DNA of 60,609 bases from Parabacteroides sp. An277 (GCF_002159645.1 NZ_NFJB01000025.1:1-60609); one strand, 5' to 3'; numbered from the stretch's first letter, positions 42,580 through 52,189 are shown. Notes: generated by a model not told the origin, from the letters alone. Numbers and translations are program-made.

Positions 42580-43617
42580 TTATAAAAGGTCATTCTCGGC
42601 AAAATAATTTCGCAAAGCACCCACCAAAAGATGATTTTCGACAGGACGTTGTGTGGAAAGACGAAAATAACGCGCATCCAACGTCCGAAAGTTCGAAGCA
42701 TCGCGAATCAATATCCCATTTTTTTCCAATAAATAAGATTTTAGAGAAGAAGCACGCATTCCTTCGGGCAAACGACAAAGGAAAAAGGGCAATGCCGACG
42801 GCACAATATCGATTCCCATCTGCTGAATCCTTTGTTGCAAATCTTGTGCGTCCGAAAGCCACTGCGCTAAGGGTAATTGGAATTGTTCTGGATGGGAAAG
42901 CACATACTTTCCAGCCTCAATCGCGAGCGCGTTGACCGACCACGGTATCAAATAGGATTCCAGTCTTTTGATATGTCTTTCGCATGCTGCGATATATCCA
43001 ATACGGATTCCCGGTATCTTATGTAATTTGGAAATGGATTGAACCAGCATCAGGTTGGGGTAGCGTACTATGTCGTAGGGTGTCAATAAATGTTCGGTAT
43101 AGAAATCGCCATAGACTTGGTCTATTATAAATAATGTATTCGGATATCGATTAATGAGGTCGAGTAAAGAATCCCGGGCGATTACAAATCCATCTGGATT
43201 ATTGGGATTACAAATCCAGCACAACTCTATTCCCGATAAGTTTAAATCGGAGAGCGGTTTTCGTATAGGGAAAAACTGCATCTGATGATGATATAATCGG
43301 CAAGCATCTTCATATTCGGCAAACGAAGGGACGAATATCATCGAATGAGAGTGGGCGTAGGCTTGCGCAATTAAGTAAAATGCCGTGATGGAGCCATTGG
43401 TAACGAGCACATTTTCTCGGCGGAGATTATTTTTATCGGCGAGCATCTCGCGAAGTGAGCCAGCGTCTGGCTCGGGGTATCGCTCCAGGAGTTGCATGGC
43501 GTGATATAAATGTGTTTGCAGCGAAGTAGTATCAGCTCCATACCATACATTTGAACTATAATTGCTCCGTACCTTTTTAGGAGTATGGTAATAATCATCT
43601 CCATGTCCAAATAACAT
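42580..43617 (-). CDS. Fold-type I PLP aminotransferase, CobD/histidinol-phosphate aminotransferase-like
   Basis: The 345-aa PLP enzyme opens MLFGHGDDYYHTP, resembling the GHGG start of CobD-like threonine-phosphate decarboxylases. It then has VTNGSITAFYLIAQ, CNPNNPDG (family signature), DQVYGDFY and QSISKLHKIPGIRIGY, with the PLP lysine in SISK. It may make aminopropanol phosphate for cobalamin or act as a histidinol-phosphate-type aminotransferase; sequence alone does not decide. No cobalamin biosynthesis genes lie beside it. It starts 28 bases downstream of the GH3 fusion gene and is probably cotranscribed. Confidence 0.75.
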   Translation of the reverse strand: MLFGHGDDYYHTPKKVRSNYSSNVWYGADTTSLQTHLYHAMQLLERYPEPDAGSLREMLADKNNLRRENVLVTNGSITAFYLIAQAYAHSHSMIFVPSFAEYEDACRLYHHQMQFFPIRKPLSDLNLSGIELCWICNPNNPDGFVIARDSLLDLINRYPNTLFIIDQVYGDFYTEHLLTPYDIVRYPNLMLVQSISKLHKIPGIRIGYIAACERHIKRLESYLIPWSVNALAIEAGKYVLSHPEQFQLPLAQWLSDAQDLQQRIQQMGIDIVPSALPFFLCRLPEGMRASSLKSYLLEKNGILIRDASNFRTLDARYFRLSTQRPVENHLLVGALRNYFAENDLL

Positions 43618-43645
43618 TGCCTCTCGTTTTTCTTTTTATAAGTGA

Positions 43646-46537
43646 TTATAATAGGGATTTATAAATTACATCTTGGATTCTTGTCCGAATATCCAGGGCG
43701 GAGAGTTTATTATTTCGGCGCGATGGATAAATGCGGTTGCAAAGGAATATGTAAATAAGATGATTATCCGGGTCGACCCAGAAGCAGGTTCCAGTAAAGC
43801 CGGTGTGTCCATAAACCGAAGCGGGAGCCATCTTGCCGCAGGGCGATGCTTTCGAGCCCATAGCCGGTTTATCAAATCCTAAGCCGCGTCGACTGGTTGG
43901 ACTCTTCGTTTGGGTAAAGAGGCGGACAGTTTCAGCCGACAGCAGTTGCTTTCCACCGTAATTTCCTTCGTTTAAATACATTTGCAAGATTTTGGCTAAG
44001 TCGTTGGCATTGGAAAATAGGCCGGCATTGCCAGATACTCCTCCCTGAAAGGCAGCTGCCTCATCGTGTACATAGCCGCGTATTAATTGATGCCTTACTT
44101 GATTATCCTCTTCAGTGGGGATGATTTGTGTAGCTGGATAACGTTGCAAGGGATTATACAATGTATGATAAGCGCCTATAGGATTGAAAAAATCAATGGC
44201 TAAGAGGGAATCCATCGGCTGCTTTAGCTGTCGTTCTGTCATTATCTTTAAAAGAATGAAATTGATACAGCTATAACGATATCGTTTGGCATTCAATCGG
44301 GATTCTTTTATCATCTCCAATATCGTATCGGGAAAAGAACGGTGCGCATAGAGATTGTCTGCTACTTGCAGGGGAAAATCGGCGCTTCGACGGGTAGCGA
44401 CCAAAGTGCTGTCCCAATGTTCCCCTTTCTGGGCCTTTCGATAGAAGTTGATGGTCGAAGGAAGTCCCGATTGATGGAAAAGTAACTCTTTAATGGTAAT
44501 ATTTTTCTTATTCGACTTTTGAAGTTCTGGGATGTAGGTTGAAATTTTATCGTTCAACTTGAATTTCCCTTCGTCGTAAGCCTTCATGACGGCTAGCAAG
44601 GTGCCCGCAGCCTTCGAAGCAGATGCCAAATCGTAAATAGACTCGTCGGTTACAGGACGTGTATGTTTATAATCCTCATAACCCATAGCTTTTTGGTATA
44701 CGATTAAACTATCCTTTGCGACTATGATTTGGCATCCGGGATAGGCTTTTGCGTCTATTCCTTCTTGTGCTATGCGGGTGATTTCTTGTAAGCGGGCGCC
44801 ATTCAACCCTACTTCCTCTGGTTCATGATAGCCCAAACGGATGGGTTGGGTAAAAATCCCGGTACCGGCATAATACAAATCTGGAATAGTAACCGGCAGC
44901 TTTCCCTTAGCACCGATTCCGCCAAAAATGACTTGTGCCGCATATTGCTGTGCTAAAGGTGTGCCTTCGTAAGCTAATACAACTCCTGCTGCTTGTTCTA
45001 TTGACTTTTTATAAGACTTGCAGAAATAGGGAATCGTAAAGAATGTGTAAATAAAATGCTTATGGGCTGCTAACTTTCGTAATGCTGCGCTTTCCGGAAT
45101 CCTTACGGTATGGACAGCACATAGGATAATGTCATATTTTTCTAAGGCGTTATATACTTTTTGCTGTTGTGCGGCGCTGGTAGAGCGCGTGATGGTGTAG
45201 AAATCCGTAGCAGCATATTGGGATACTGTCCGATTAAAGTCGTTGGTCAATCCTTTGCCAATAGATAATACTGCTATCTTCGGCTGGGAAATATTTTTCA
45301 AAGGTAAAATGCTGTCTTGATTCTTTAATAAAGTAATGGCTTCCGAATTCAGTTTGGCAGCCAACCAGGCAGCATGTGCCGTATTTAATCTATCGGATAA
45401 TCCCTTCAACGGGATAGGCTTGTAATTATTTAATCCGGTGATATATTTATAGGCTAATATTTTTTTGCAACGAGCCTCGATGTCTGCCTTTGAAAGGATT
45501 CCATCGTGAATGGCTTGCTTGACTGCTTTGAAGTCGGATAAAGGAGCGGCTGGAGAAAGTAAAATATCATTGCCTGCCAATAGAGCCTGCACGCAAATAT
45601 TATCGCTTGCCTTGGTATTGGCTCCTTTCATCACCAAAGCATCGGTAATGCAAAGGCCCTCGAAGCCTAATTCTTGCTGAAGTAGGTCGGTGACAATGGG
45701 TTTTGATAAAGAAGAGGCGCGTCCTTTCTGGCGGTCTAATGCGGGTACCTGCAAATGTCCGCTCATGATGCCTGCGAATCCGGCGTCGATATATCGGCGG
45801 AAAGGCAACAGTTCTACCGAATCGAGGCGGGCTTTATCGTGGTAAATAACAGGTAATGTCTCGTGCGAATCGGTCGACGTATCCCCATGTCCGGGAAAAT
45901 GCTTGGCCACGGATAGTATTCCGCCCTCTTCTAAGCCGCGGGAATAGGCTATTCCCTTTTCAGCTACGGCTTCAGGACTTTCCCCAAAGGAGCGAATACC
46001 TATGACGGGATTATCTACGTTGCTGTTCACATCTAAATCGGGTGCAAAATTGATATGAATACCCATTTCATGGCACTGGCGGGCTACTTCTTCGCCATAT
46101 TTATAAATGAGTAGGTTATTTTCAATAGCGCCCAGCATCATATTCTTAGGGAACCGTGTCGTCCCGCTTAGCCGCATCGAAAGACCCCATTCGCCATCTA
46201 ACGAAATAAATAGCGGCACTTTTGTTTCCTCTTGCATCCGGTTCGTCAGCCAAGCCTGGTCTTCTGGATTGCCTTTGTGGAATAAAATCCCTCCAATTTT
46301 GGCTTCCTTGATATATCGAGCCAGTTTTTGGACATTCTGGTTTGTCGTCTTTACATCTGCGACAATCATGAATAGTTGACCGATGCGTTCATCCTCATCC
46401 ATGGATGCAAACAGGGAATCGACCCATGCATTCATAGCCTCCTTATCAGCCTGCTGATAAAGTGCGGGCTGCACATGGGCATTAACACCATATGCAGCCA
46501 CTAAAAATAAAGAAATGATAAAAAGAATACGTTTCAT
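43646..46537 (-). CDS. GH3 beta-N-acetylglucosaminidase fused to a beta-lactamase-like serine hydrolase
   Basis: The 963-aa secreted protein (signal MKRILFIISLFLVAAYGVNA) has two enzymes in one chain. The NagZ-like GH3 domain carries KHFPGHGDTSTDSHETLP and the DALVMKGA nucleophile region; a GH3 C-terminal domain follows to about residue 560. The serine beta-lactamase/PBP-like domain has SASK (Ser639-Lys642), YSC in place of YxN (Tyr755) and HTG (His911). This fusion is known in Bacteroidota and is thought to act on peptidoglycan. The Cys757 for Asn substitution is unusual. The gene lies 15 bases downstream of the DUF6261-like gene. Confidence 0.88.
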   Translation of the reverse strand: MKRILFIISLFLVAAYGVNAHVQPALYQQADKEAMNAWVDSLFASMDEDERIGQLFMIVADVKTTNQNVQKLARYIKEAKIGGILFHKGNPEDQAWLTNRMQEETKVPLFISLDGEWGLSMRLSGTTRFPKNMMLGAIENNLLIYKYGEEVARQCHEMGIHINFAPDLDVNSNVDNPVIGIRSFGESPEAVAEKGIAYSRGLEEGGILSVAKHFPGHGDTSTDSHETLPVIYHDKARLDSVELLPFRRYIDAGFAGIMSGHLQVPALDRQKGRASSLSKPIVTDLLQQELGFEGLCITDALVMKGANTKASDNICVQALLAGNDILLSPAAPLSDFKAVKQAIHDGILSKADIEARCKKILAYKYITGLNNYKPIPLKGLSDRLNTAHAAWLAAKLNSEAITLLKNQDSILPLKNISQPKIAVLSIGKGLTNDFNRTVSQYAATDFYTITRSTSAAQQQKVYNALEKYDIILCAVHTVRIPESAALRKLAAHKHFIYTFFTIPYFCKSYKKSIEQAAGVVLAYEGTPLAQQYAAQVIFGGIGAKGKLPVTIPDLYYAGTGIFTQPIRLGYHEPEEVGLNGARLQEITRIAQEGIDAKAYPGCQIIVAKDSLIVYQKAMGYEDYKHTRPVTDESIYDLASASKAAGTLLAVMKAYDEGKFKLNDKISTYIPELQKSNKKNITIKELLFHQSGLPSTINFYRKAQKGEHWDSTLVATRRSADFPLQVADNLYAHRSFPDTILEMIKESRLNAKRYRYSCINFILLKIMTERQLKQPMDSLLAIDFFNPIGAYHTLYNPLQRYPATQIIPTEEDNQVRHQLIRGYVHDEAAAFQGGVSGNAGLFSNANDLAKILQMYLNEGNYGGKQLLSAETVRLFTQTKSPTSRRGLGFDKPAMGSKASPCGKMAPASVYGHTGFTGTCFWVDPDNHLIYIFLCNRIYPSRRNNKLSALDIRTRIQDVIYKSLL

Positions 46538-46552
46538 TTATCCTACATTTTT

Positions 46553-47413
46553 TCAACTCATGGAAGTTTCCTCTTCTTCCGGAACAATCGGTTCAAATTG
46601 AGTACCGCCTTCACCTTCTTCTTCCAGAGGTGGCATTTCTGTACCCTCTTCTTCTTCGTCTTTGCCCTTACGCGCCTCACTTTGTTTATAAGACGTTTTG
46701 AAACGACCGACAATTACGTTTATCTCATTAATCGTCTGTAGCGGAAAGGCCCGTTCGTCGTCGTCTGCTGCCATCAGCGCGGAAGCATAGACCATCGTAC
46801 AAATATCATCATACAAATCCTCAATATCTGCCCGTAAATTTTGGGTGGAAATATTGTTTTGAAGTTTGGCATTTGTCGCTTTTACGCGCTTTGTCTTGGC
46901 CGAATGGAATTTGGTATTCATATCTTCCAGCTCAGTCAATACATTTGTCAAACCTAAAGCCGTTACATAATCTGTATTTGCCTCCTTATTCAAATCCTCT
47001 AATAATCCTTCGACTAAGGTAGTTTTTGCATCGTCGGATACACTTTGGATTCCTTTATATGGACGCATTTCGATTTCTAAATGCTGCGCAGCGGTTTTTA
47101 CCTCTGCTTTCGTCGAACGCAATCCATTTGAAATAAGAAAGAAAATGATAGAGAGCAAACGGTTTCGCTCCGCATCATATTCATTAACGGTAAATGTTTC
47201 CATAGTTGCCCGGCTTTCTCTATTCAAACTGGTAATGGAAGAGATAGCAGAACCATAATTATTTAACCAATCCAATGGGATATGCAGCTTATTTCGGTAG
47301 TCTTCTGCCAAACCCTCAAAGATATCTTTGTAAATGGTTCGATGAAATCCTACAAATAAAGCCAATGTGTAACGTGTGCTCAATGAGCCTTCGATTTTGG
47401 GAATGTTTTTCAT
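46553..47413 (-). CDS. DUF6261-like Bacteroidota protein
   Basis: The 286-aa soluble protein is largely helical (LNRESRATMETFTVNEYDAERNRLLSII, LEIEMRPYKGIQSVSDDAKTTLVEGLL) and ends in an acidic tail (KGKDEEEEGTEMPPLEEEGEG). It resembles the DUF6261 family as I remember it, a Bacteroidota family of unknown function. No signal peptide is seen. It heads a minus-strand transcript with the GH3 fusion (15-base gap), behind the promoter at 47446-47477. The assignment to the named family is uncertain. Confidence 0.6.
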   Translation of the reverse strand: MKNIPKIEGSLSTRYTLALFVGFHRTIYKDIFEGLAEDYRNKLHIPLDWLNNYGSAISSITSLNRESRATMETFTVNEYDAERNRLLSIIFFLISNGLRSTKAEVKTAAQHLEIEMRPYKGIQSVSDDAKTTLVEGLLEDLNKEANTDYVTALGLTNVLTELEDMNTKFHSAKTKRVKATNAKLQNNISTQNLRADIEDLYDDICTMVYASALMAADDDERAFPLQTINEINVIVGRFKTSYKQSEARKGKDEEEEGTEMPPLEEEGEGGTQFEPIVPEEEETSMS

Positions 47414-47445
47414 AATCTTACTTTTTTAATGGTGAATAATAGGTG

Positions 47446-47477
47446 CAAATATAAGTATTTGCATTCTATTATCCAAA
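47446..47477 (-). promoter_or_regulatory. Promoter of the DUF6261-GH3 transcript
   Basis: On the minus strand TTTG (47474-47477), 20 bases, then TATATTTG (47446-47453), 33 bases before the ATG. Confidence 0.65.
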
Positions 47478-47558
47478 CTTTAGTCTGTAAAAAATTGAGC
47501 GATGAAGAAAAAATTTCCCTTTCCTTCCTCTATATACTCTAAAATGATACGACAACTA

Positions 47559-47826
47559 TGAATTGCAGGTGCAGATGACTATTAAAATAGGGAATTACTA
47601 TCATTGTCATGTGCAGATACTCATTAAAATCTCCGACTAATGTCATTGTAACGTGCAGAAGCTATTAAAATCTAAAATTCTTATCAACTGCACGTGCGTA
47701 TTTATATTTCTAAAGAGACAAAACGCCATTGTAACGTGCAAAAGCTATTGAAATTTGAAACTACTGTCATTGTCACGTGCAGAAGGTAATATGTTTATAA
47801 AGTTATTTAAATAAGCACGTGCAGAT
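47559..47826. repeat. Repeat array with 41-42-bp period, seven units, GCACGTGC core
   Basis: GTGC (core GTGCAGA, at best GCACGTGC) recurs at 47569, 47611, 47653, 47694, 47736, 47777 and 47819: intervals 42, 42, 41, 42, 41, 42. Upstream of many cores is CATTGTnA, downstream AGCTATTAAAAT. The unit at 47694 is in the inverted orientation. It lies between the divergent DUF6261 and TonB-receptor promoters. The 566-base gap holds no other feature. Confidence 0.88.
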
Positions 47827-47942
47827 TGGAGTTCTGTTTAATTAGCGCATTCAACAGCTATAAACAGACTCTATTCAGACAATGTTCCTAAATAGAACAC
47901 CTTTTAAGTCATATATAGTTCTTCTTTTTAATTATAAATCAC

Positions 47943-47950
47943 TACCTTTG
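47943..47950 (+). promoter_or_regulatory. -7 promoter element for the TonB-dependent receptor gene
   Basis: TACCTTTG lies 29 bases before the first ATG at 47980. The -33 region is T-rich but has no exact TTTG. Confidence 0.55.
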
Positions 47951-47979
47951 TCGCTAAAATCAGCAATAAATTAAATGGA

Positions 47980-50799
47980 ATGGATATGAAAAAACTTCTT
48001 CTATTTATAATAGGTATATTATGGATGCCCTCGGCCATAGGACAAATGCTACGCGGAACTGTTTTGGATAAGGAAACACATGAACCTTTAGTAGGCGTGA
48101 ACATTTCGTATCAGAAAATAAATGGAGAAACTGCAGGGACTATATCGGATGCTGAGGGGAAGTATGAACTATTGCTTCCGAACGGTGGAGCAGATGTGCT
48201 GTTTAGTTACATCGGATACGAGAATGAAGTAATCCCCGTCATCTTGGCTGATAAAGAGACAAAGAATTTACCAGTCTATATGCGCACATCTTCTACATTA
48301 TTAAATGATGTGGTAGTCAGTGCGGGACGATTCGAGCAGCGGCTTTCGGATGTGACTGTTTCGCTCGACCTATTAAAAGCTGAAGATATTTCTCGACAAG
48401 CCCCTACCGATTTGAGTGCTACGCTCAATACAATGCCAGGCGTAGATATCAATGATAAACAACCTTCCATCCGAGGAGGAAATGGATGGATGTATGGTAT
48501 TGGCTCGCGCAGCGCAGTACTGGTGGATGGGATGAATGTATTAAGTTCGGGAAGTGGAGTGATAAATTGGAATGTAATACCTATGGAAAATATACAGCAA
48601 GTAGAAGTGATGAAGGGAGCCTCTTCTGTTTTATACGGCTCTTCTGCTCTGAACGGGGTAATCAATATACGGACCAAACGGCCGAGCCTTACCCCTCAGA
48701 CAACGGCAAGAGCTTACGTAGGCATTTATGGAAATCCTACGCAAGATAGCTACCAATGGAGCAGTAAATCCTTTTGGAAAGAAGGGAAATATGAAGTAGA
48801 GCCCTTCTTACGCAAAACGGTTTTCGCCGGTATAAGAAATCCTATTTATGAAGGAGCAGACTTTTCCTATGCCCGTCGGATTGGAAATTTCGATGTATCA
48901 GCAGGGATGAATCTATTTACAGATGAAGGTTATCGGGAACAAGGCTATAACAAACGCTTTCGAGCGGGAGGAAATCTAACATACCATCAGCCGATGAAGG
49001 AAGGAAAGATATTGAACTATGGTTTCAATGCGAATTACCTAAGCGACCAATATGCAGACTTCTTCATCTGGCGCTCACCGGAGGAAGTTTACCGTCCTTC
49101 AGCCTTTGCTAATATGGGACGGGAAGGAAATACATTTTATATAGATCCTTTCCTCAACTATACGAATCCGAATAATGAAACTTCACACAAACTCAAGGCT
49201 CGATTCTATTATCGCGGCGATAATATTATCCAAGGCAATTCACGGCAACAATCCATTTTGGATATATTAGGCAATATGGGAACCGATGCTGAAAAAATTT
49301 CGGGATTCATACAAAACATACAGGATGGAGACTTTAGTGCGCTCACGCCTATATTGACCCCTATACTCAATGGAGATTTGAGCGGAACCGTAGACAATGC
49401 GGTAAGTTTCCTGAATACTATTTTTCCCACCGCTACGACGGCCGACTATTGCGACCTATTAGCCTGGGTCATGCAAAATGGATTACCCTCGGGCATGGAT
49501 GATATTATTCCGTGGCTTTCCAATACTGTCAATCCCAAAGAAGAACCTACGTCGATTGACAAGAATTATACCTATTACATAGACTATCAATTTAACAAGA
49601 AATGGGAAAACGGCACGCAGATTACGGCTGGTGCGACATACGAACACATGAAGAGTACATCCAAAACTACAGGAGCGCATGAGAGTGACAATGCAGCTCT
49701 GTACTTTCAATATGACCAGCGTTTTTTCGACCGTTTGAGCGTGTCGGCAGGTATGCGGGCAGAATATTATCGTGTAGACGATTATCTACGGGAAGCCAAC
49801 ACGAAAATTTTTAATAAATACATCCCCATACGACCGATATTTCGCGCCGGCTTAAACTACCAACTGGCCGATTATAGTTTCCTACGTGCCAGCATAGGGC
49901 AAGGCTATCGCTATCCATCGTTGACCGAAAAATATGCACGTAAAGACATCGGCGGCGTAGGAGTATATCCCAATCAAGACCTAAAAGCAGAGAAGGGAAT
50001 GAACGCAGAGCTCGGCTTCAAACAAGGTTATCAGCTGGGGAATATAAAAGGATTTTTTGACATAGCCGGATTTTATACACAATATTCCGATATGATTGAA
50101 TTTCGTTTCGGCTTCTTCAACAATAGTACTTTTGCGCCAGTAAATAGCGTGAATGATGTGATTGGGATGTTAATACGCGGAGAAATGCCGGGCATAGGTG
50201 CGCAATTCTATAATGTATCCAAAGCACGTATTTATGGAGCAGAAATTAGTACTACGGGCGTTTGTCAACTATCGCCGCATGCATCCATTAGTTATAATTT
50301 AGGCTATATTTACCTGGAGCCTGAAGACGTAGACTACAAAAAGAAGAACGAACAGGAAGCCACCTATACCGATCCGCTTCAAATGAAAGAAAAATCCAAT
50401 ACATCCCGTTACTTGAAGTATCGGCAGAAACATACTTTCAAAACGGTATTGGATTTTAACTGGAAACGCCTCAATCTGGGCACAAACATCATTTGGAAAA
50501 GCAAAACATTGGCAGTAGACTATATCATGGTAGATGAACGTACCAAGACAGAACCAGAGATTATGGATTATGTCCGTGACGTCCTATTTGGAAATATCCA
50601 TGGAGAGACATTGCATTCGTATTGGCAAAAACATAATACAGACTATTGCGTAGTCGACTTGCGAGCAGGCATAAAAATCACGAACAAAGTCGCCCTCCAA
50701 TTCATGATTAATAATTTGTTTAATAAAGAATACAGCACACGCCCCATGGCCGTAGCGGCTCCGCGCACTTACGTCATGCAATTGAATTTGACATTTTAA
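47980..50799 (+). CDS. TonB-dependent outer membrane receptor with carboxypeptidase-D-like N-terminal domain
   Basis: The 939-aa protein has a signal peptide (KKLLLFIIGILWMPSAIGQ), a CarboxypepD_reg-like domain (LRGTVLDKETHEPLVGVNISY, about 22-100), the plug (DVVVSAGRFEQRLSDVTVSLDLL, then QPSIRGGNGWMYGIGSRSAVLVDGMNV) and a 22-strand-type barrel ending YVMQLNLTF. No SusD partner, FecR or ECF factor is adjacent, so this is a TonB receptor for metal, siderophore, vitamin or a small compound rather than a SusC. Residues about 430-525 form an extra loop. Start could be residue 1 or 3 (both Met). Confidence 0.92.
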   Translation: MDMKKLLLFIIGILWMPSAIGQMLRGTVLDKETHEPLVGVNISYQKINGETAGTISDAEGKYELLLPNGGADVLFSYIGYENEVIPVILADKETKNLPVYMRTSSTLLNDVVVSAGRFEQRLSDVTVSLDLLKAEDISRQAPTDLSATLNTMPGVDINDKQPSIRGGNGWMYGIGSRSAVLVDGMNVLSSGSGVINWNVIPMENIQQVEVMKGASSVLYGSSALNGVINIRTKRPSLTPQTTARAYVGIYGNPTQDSYQWSSKSFWKEGKYEVEPFLRKTVFAGIRNPIYEGADFSYARRIGNFDVSAGMNLFTDEGYREQGYNKRFRAGGNLTYHQPMKEGKILNYGFNANYLSDQYADFFIWRSPEEVYRPSAFANMGREGNTFYIDPFLNYTNPNNETSHKLKARFYYRGDNIIQGNSRQQSILDILGNMGTDAEKISGFIQNIQDGDFSALTPILTPILNGDLSGTVDNAVSFLNTIFPTATTADYCDLLAWVMQNGLPSGMDDIIPWLSNTVNPKEEPTSIDKNYTYYIDYQFNKKWENGTQITAGATYEHMKSTSKTTGAHESDNAALYFQYDQRFFDRLSVSAGMRAEYYRVDDYLREANTKIFNKYIPIRPIFRAGLNYQLADYSFLRASIGQGYRYPSLTEKYARKDIGGVGVYPNQDLKAEKGMNAELGFKQGYQLGNIKGFFDIAGFYTQYSDMIEFRFGFFNNSTFAPVNSVNDVIGMLIRGEMPGIGAQFYNVSKARIYGAEISTTGVCQLSPHASISYNLGYIYLEPEDVDYKKKNEQEATYTDPLQMKEKSNTSRYLKYRQKHTFKTVLDFNWKRLNLGTNIIWKSKTLAVDYIMVDERTKTEPEIMDYVRDVLFGNIHGETLHSYWQKHNTDYCVVDLRAGIKITNKVALQFMINNLFNKEYSTRPMAVAAPRTYVMQLNLTF

Positions 50800-50828
50800 A
50801 ATTCCACCCATAAACCATCACTAAAGCA

Positions 50829-50865
50829 AAAAGCATTTGGAATCGCAATGAATCCAAATGCTTTT
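50829..50865. terminator. Bidirectional terminator between the TonB receptor and map
   Basis: AAAAGCATTTGGA (50829-50841) pairs with TCCAAATGCTTTT (50853-50865) around an 11-base loop. T-rich on both strands. It lies between convergent genes. Confidence 0.8.
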
Positions 50866-50900
50866 ATGCTAATTATATAGCGTATGGAAAAGAGAATCGA

Positions 50901-51761
50901 TTAATAAGTCAAAATCTCAAGGCCGTTGTCCGTCATGACGAACGTATGTTCCCATTGGGCGGAAGGCAATCCATCATCCGTCAACACCGTCCAACCATCA
51001 TCGGCATCGATATAAACTTGATAACGTCCCATATTTATCATTGGTTCAATTGTAAACACCATGCCCGGTACAAGCACCATGCCTGTTCCTTTCCGTCCAA
51101 AATGGCACACTTCAGGTTCTTCATGAAATTCCAATCCCACGCCATGCCCACACAAATCGCGTACGACCGAATATCCATTCTTTTCAGCATGTTTCTGAAT
51201 AGCATAACCTATATCGCCCACATATCCAAATGGTTTGGCCGCCTCCATACCGATTTGGAGGCATTCTTTCGTTACCTCCACCAACCGACGCTTTTCAGGC
51301 GATACATTTCCTATCATAAACATGCGCGAAGCATCCGAATAATAGCCATCCAAAATGGTTGAAACATCCACATTGATAATATCGCCCTCGCGCAAGATTT
51401 CCTTTTCGCTCGGAATACCATGGCAAACCACCTCATTTATCGACGTACAAACACTTTTCGGAAAACCTTCGTAGTTTAACGGAGCCGGTATCGCCCCATG
51501 GTCTTTCGTATACTCATACACCAACTTATCGATAGCTGCCGTCGACATACCTTCTTTGATTTCTTGCGCAACCAAATCCAGCACGCCTGTATTCACCACG
51601 CCGCTCCGTCGGATACCCTCTATCTGTTCAGGCGTCTTTATCAATTCGCGGGTCGGGACTAAATGCCCATGTTCCTGCAAATAGAGCATCCTTTTGTCCA
51701 ACTCCGTTAGGGGTTGCCCCTTCTGAATGCGCCAATTATGTATTTTTCTCCTTGACAACAT
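50901..51761 (-). CDS. map: Type I methionine aminopeptidase
   Basis: The 286-aa enzyme removes N-terminal Met from new proteins. Metal and active-site residues lie in VVCHGIPSE (His), INVDVSTILDGYYSDASRMF (both Asp), CGHGVGLEFHEEP (His) and FTIEPMINMG (Glu), ending with QWEHTFV (Glu). An N-terminal extension of about 40 residues (MLSRRKIHNWRIQKGQPLTELDKRML is its opening in two parts, from residue 1) precedes the catalytic domain. The frame is open to a TTG at 51785, but ATG at 51761 is the better start. It stands 61 bases from tRNA-Gln. Confidence 0.93.
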   Translation of the reverse strand: MLSRRKIHNWRIQKGQPLTELDKRMLYLQEHGHLVPTRELIKTPEQIEGIRRSGVVNTGVLDLVAQEIKEGMSTAAIDKLVYEYTKDHGAIPAPLNYEGFPKSVCTSINEVVCHGIPSEKEILREGDIINVDVSTILDGYYSDASRMFMIGNVSPEKRRLVEVTKECLQIGMEAAKPFGYVGDIGYAIQKHAEKNGYSVVRDLCGHGVGLEFHEEPEVCHFGRKGTGMVLVPGMVFTIEPMINMGRYQVYIDADDGWTVLTDDGLPSAQWEHTFVMTDNGLEILTY

Positions 51762-51822
51762 ATTACTTTTCCTTTCTTCTTTCAAAGAAAAAGAGCTACC
51801 TCACGTCGAGATAACTCTTCCG

Positions 51823-51893
51823 TTGTTCTACCAGGATTCGAACCTGGACAAACAGGACCAGAATCTGTTGTGCTACCATTACACCATAGAACA
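51823..51893 (-). tRNA. tRNA-Gln (CTG anticodon), copy 1
   Basis: The 71-base minus-strand tRNA has acceptor TGTTCTA pairing perfectly with TAGAACA, discriminator A, a T-arm with GGTTCGAATCC and an anticodon loop TTCTGGT giving CTG. CCA is not encoded. Its sequence is identical to the copy at 51924-51994, which lies upstream in the same transcript. Confidence 0.92.
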
Positions 51894-51923
51894 AAACATA
51901 AAAAATATTCGCTTATGAAGATG

Positions 51924-51994
51924 TTGTTCTACCAGGATTCGAACCTGGACAAACAGGACCAGAATCTGTTGTGCTACCATTACACCATAGAACA
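51924..51994 (-). tRNA. tRNA-Gln (CTG anticodon), copy 2
   Basis: The 71-base tRNA is identical to the copy 30 bases downstream (51823-51893). The pair is transcribed from the promoter at 52034-52064. It looks like a recent tandem duplication. Confidence 0.92.
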
Positions 51995-52033
51995 AAGTCA
52001 TGCATCGTAAGAACAACTCTTCGTTTGCGGTTG

Positions 52034-52064
52034 CAAAGGTAGGTATTTTTGTAGAATCGGCAAA
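52034..52064 (-). promoter_or_regulatory. Promoter of the tRNA-Gln pair
   Basis: On the minus strand TTTG (52061-52064), 19 bases, then TACCTTTG (52034-52041). This is a textbook Bacteroides-type promoter, 40 bases before the first tRNA. Confidence 0.75.
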
Positions 52065-52189
52065 CTTTTTCTCCCTTTTTTCATTAGAAAATTTTTCATT
52101 CCTAATCTTTCCAGATCAAATCCTTTCCGCTTTCATACCTTTCGAAAAGCTATTTTATAGGCATAACTCTTTCTAAAGATAACGATCCT
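52065..52189. other. Gene-free stretch upstream of the tRNA-Gln promoter
   Basis: AT-rich sequence without an open frame, hairpin or repeat that I can support. Confidence 0.4.

Noticed and set aside
47980-50799. SusC of a polysaccharide utilisation locus
   Set aside because: No SusD, sigma/anti-sigma pair or glycoside hydrolase follows; the protein is better called a generic TonB-dependent receptor.
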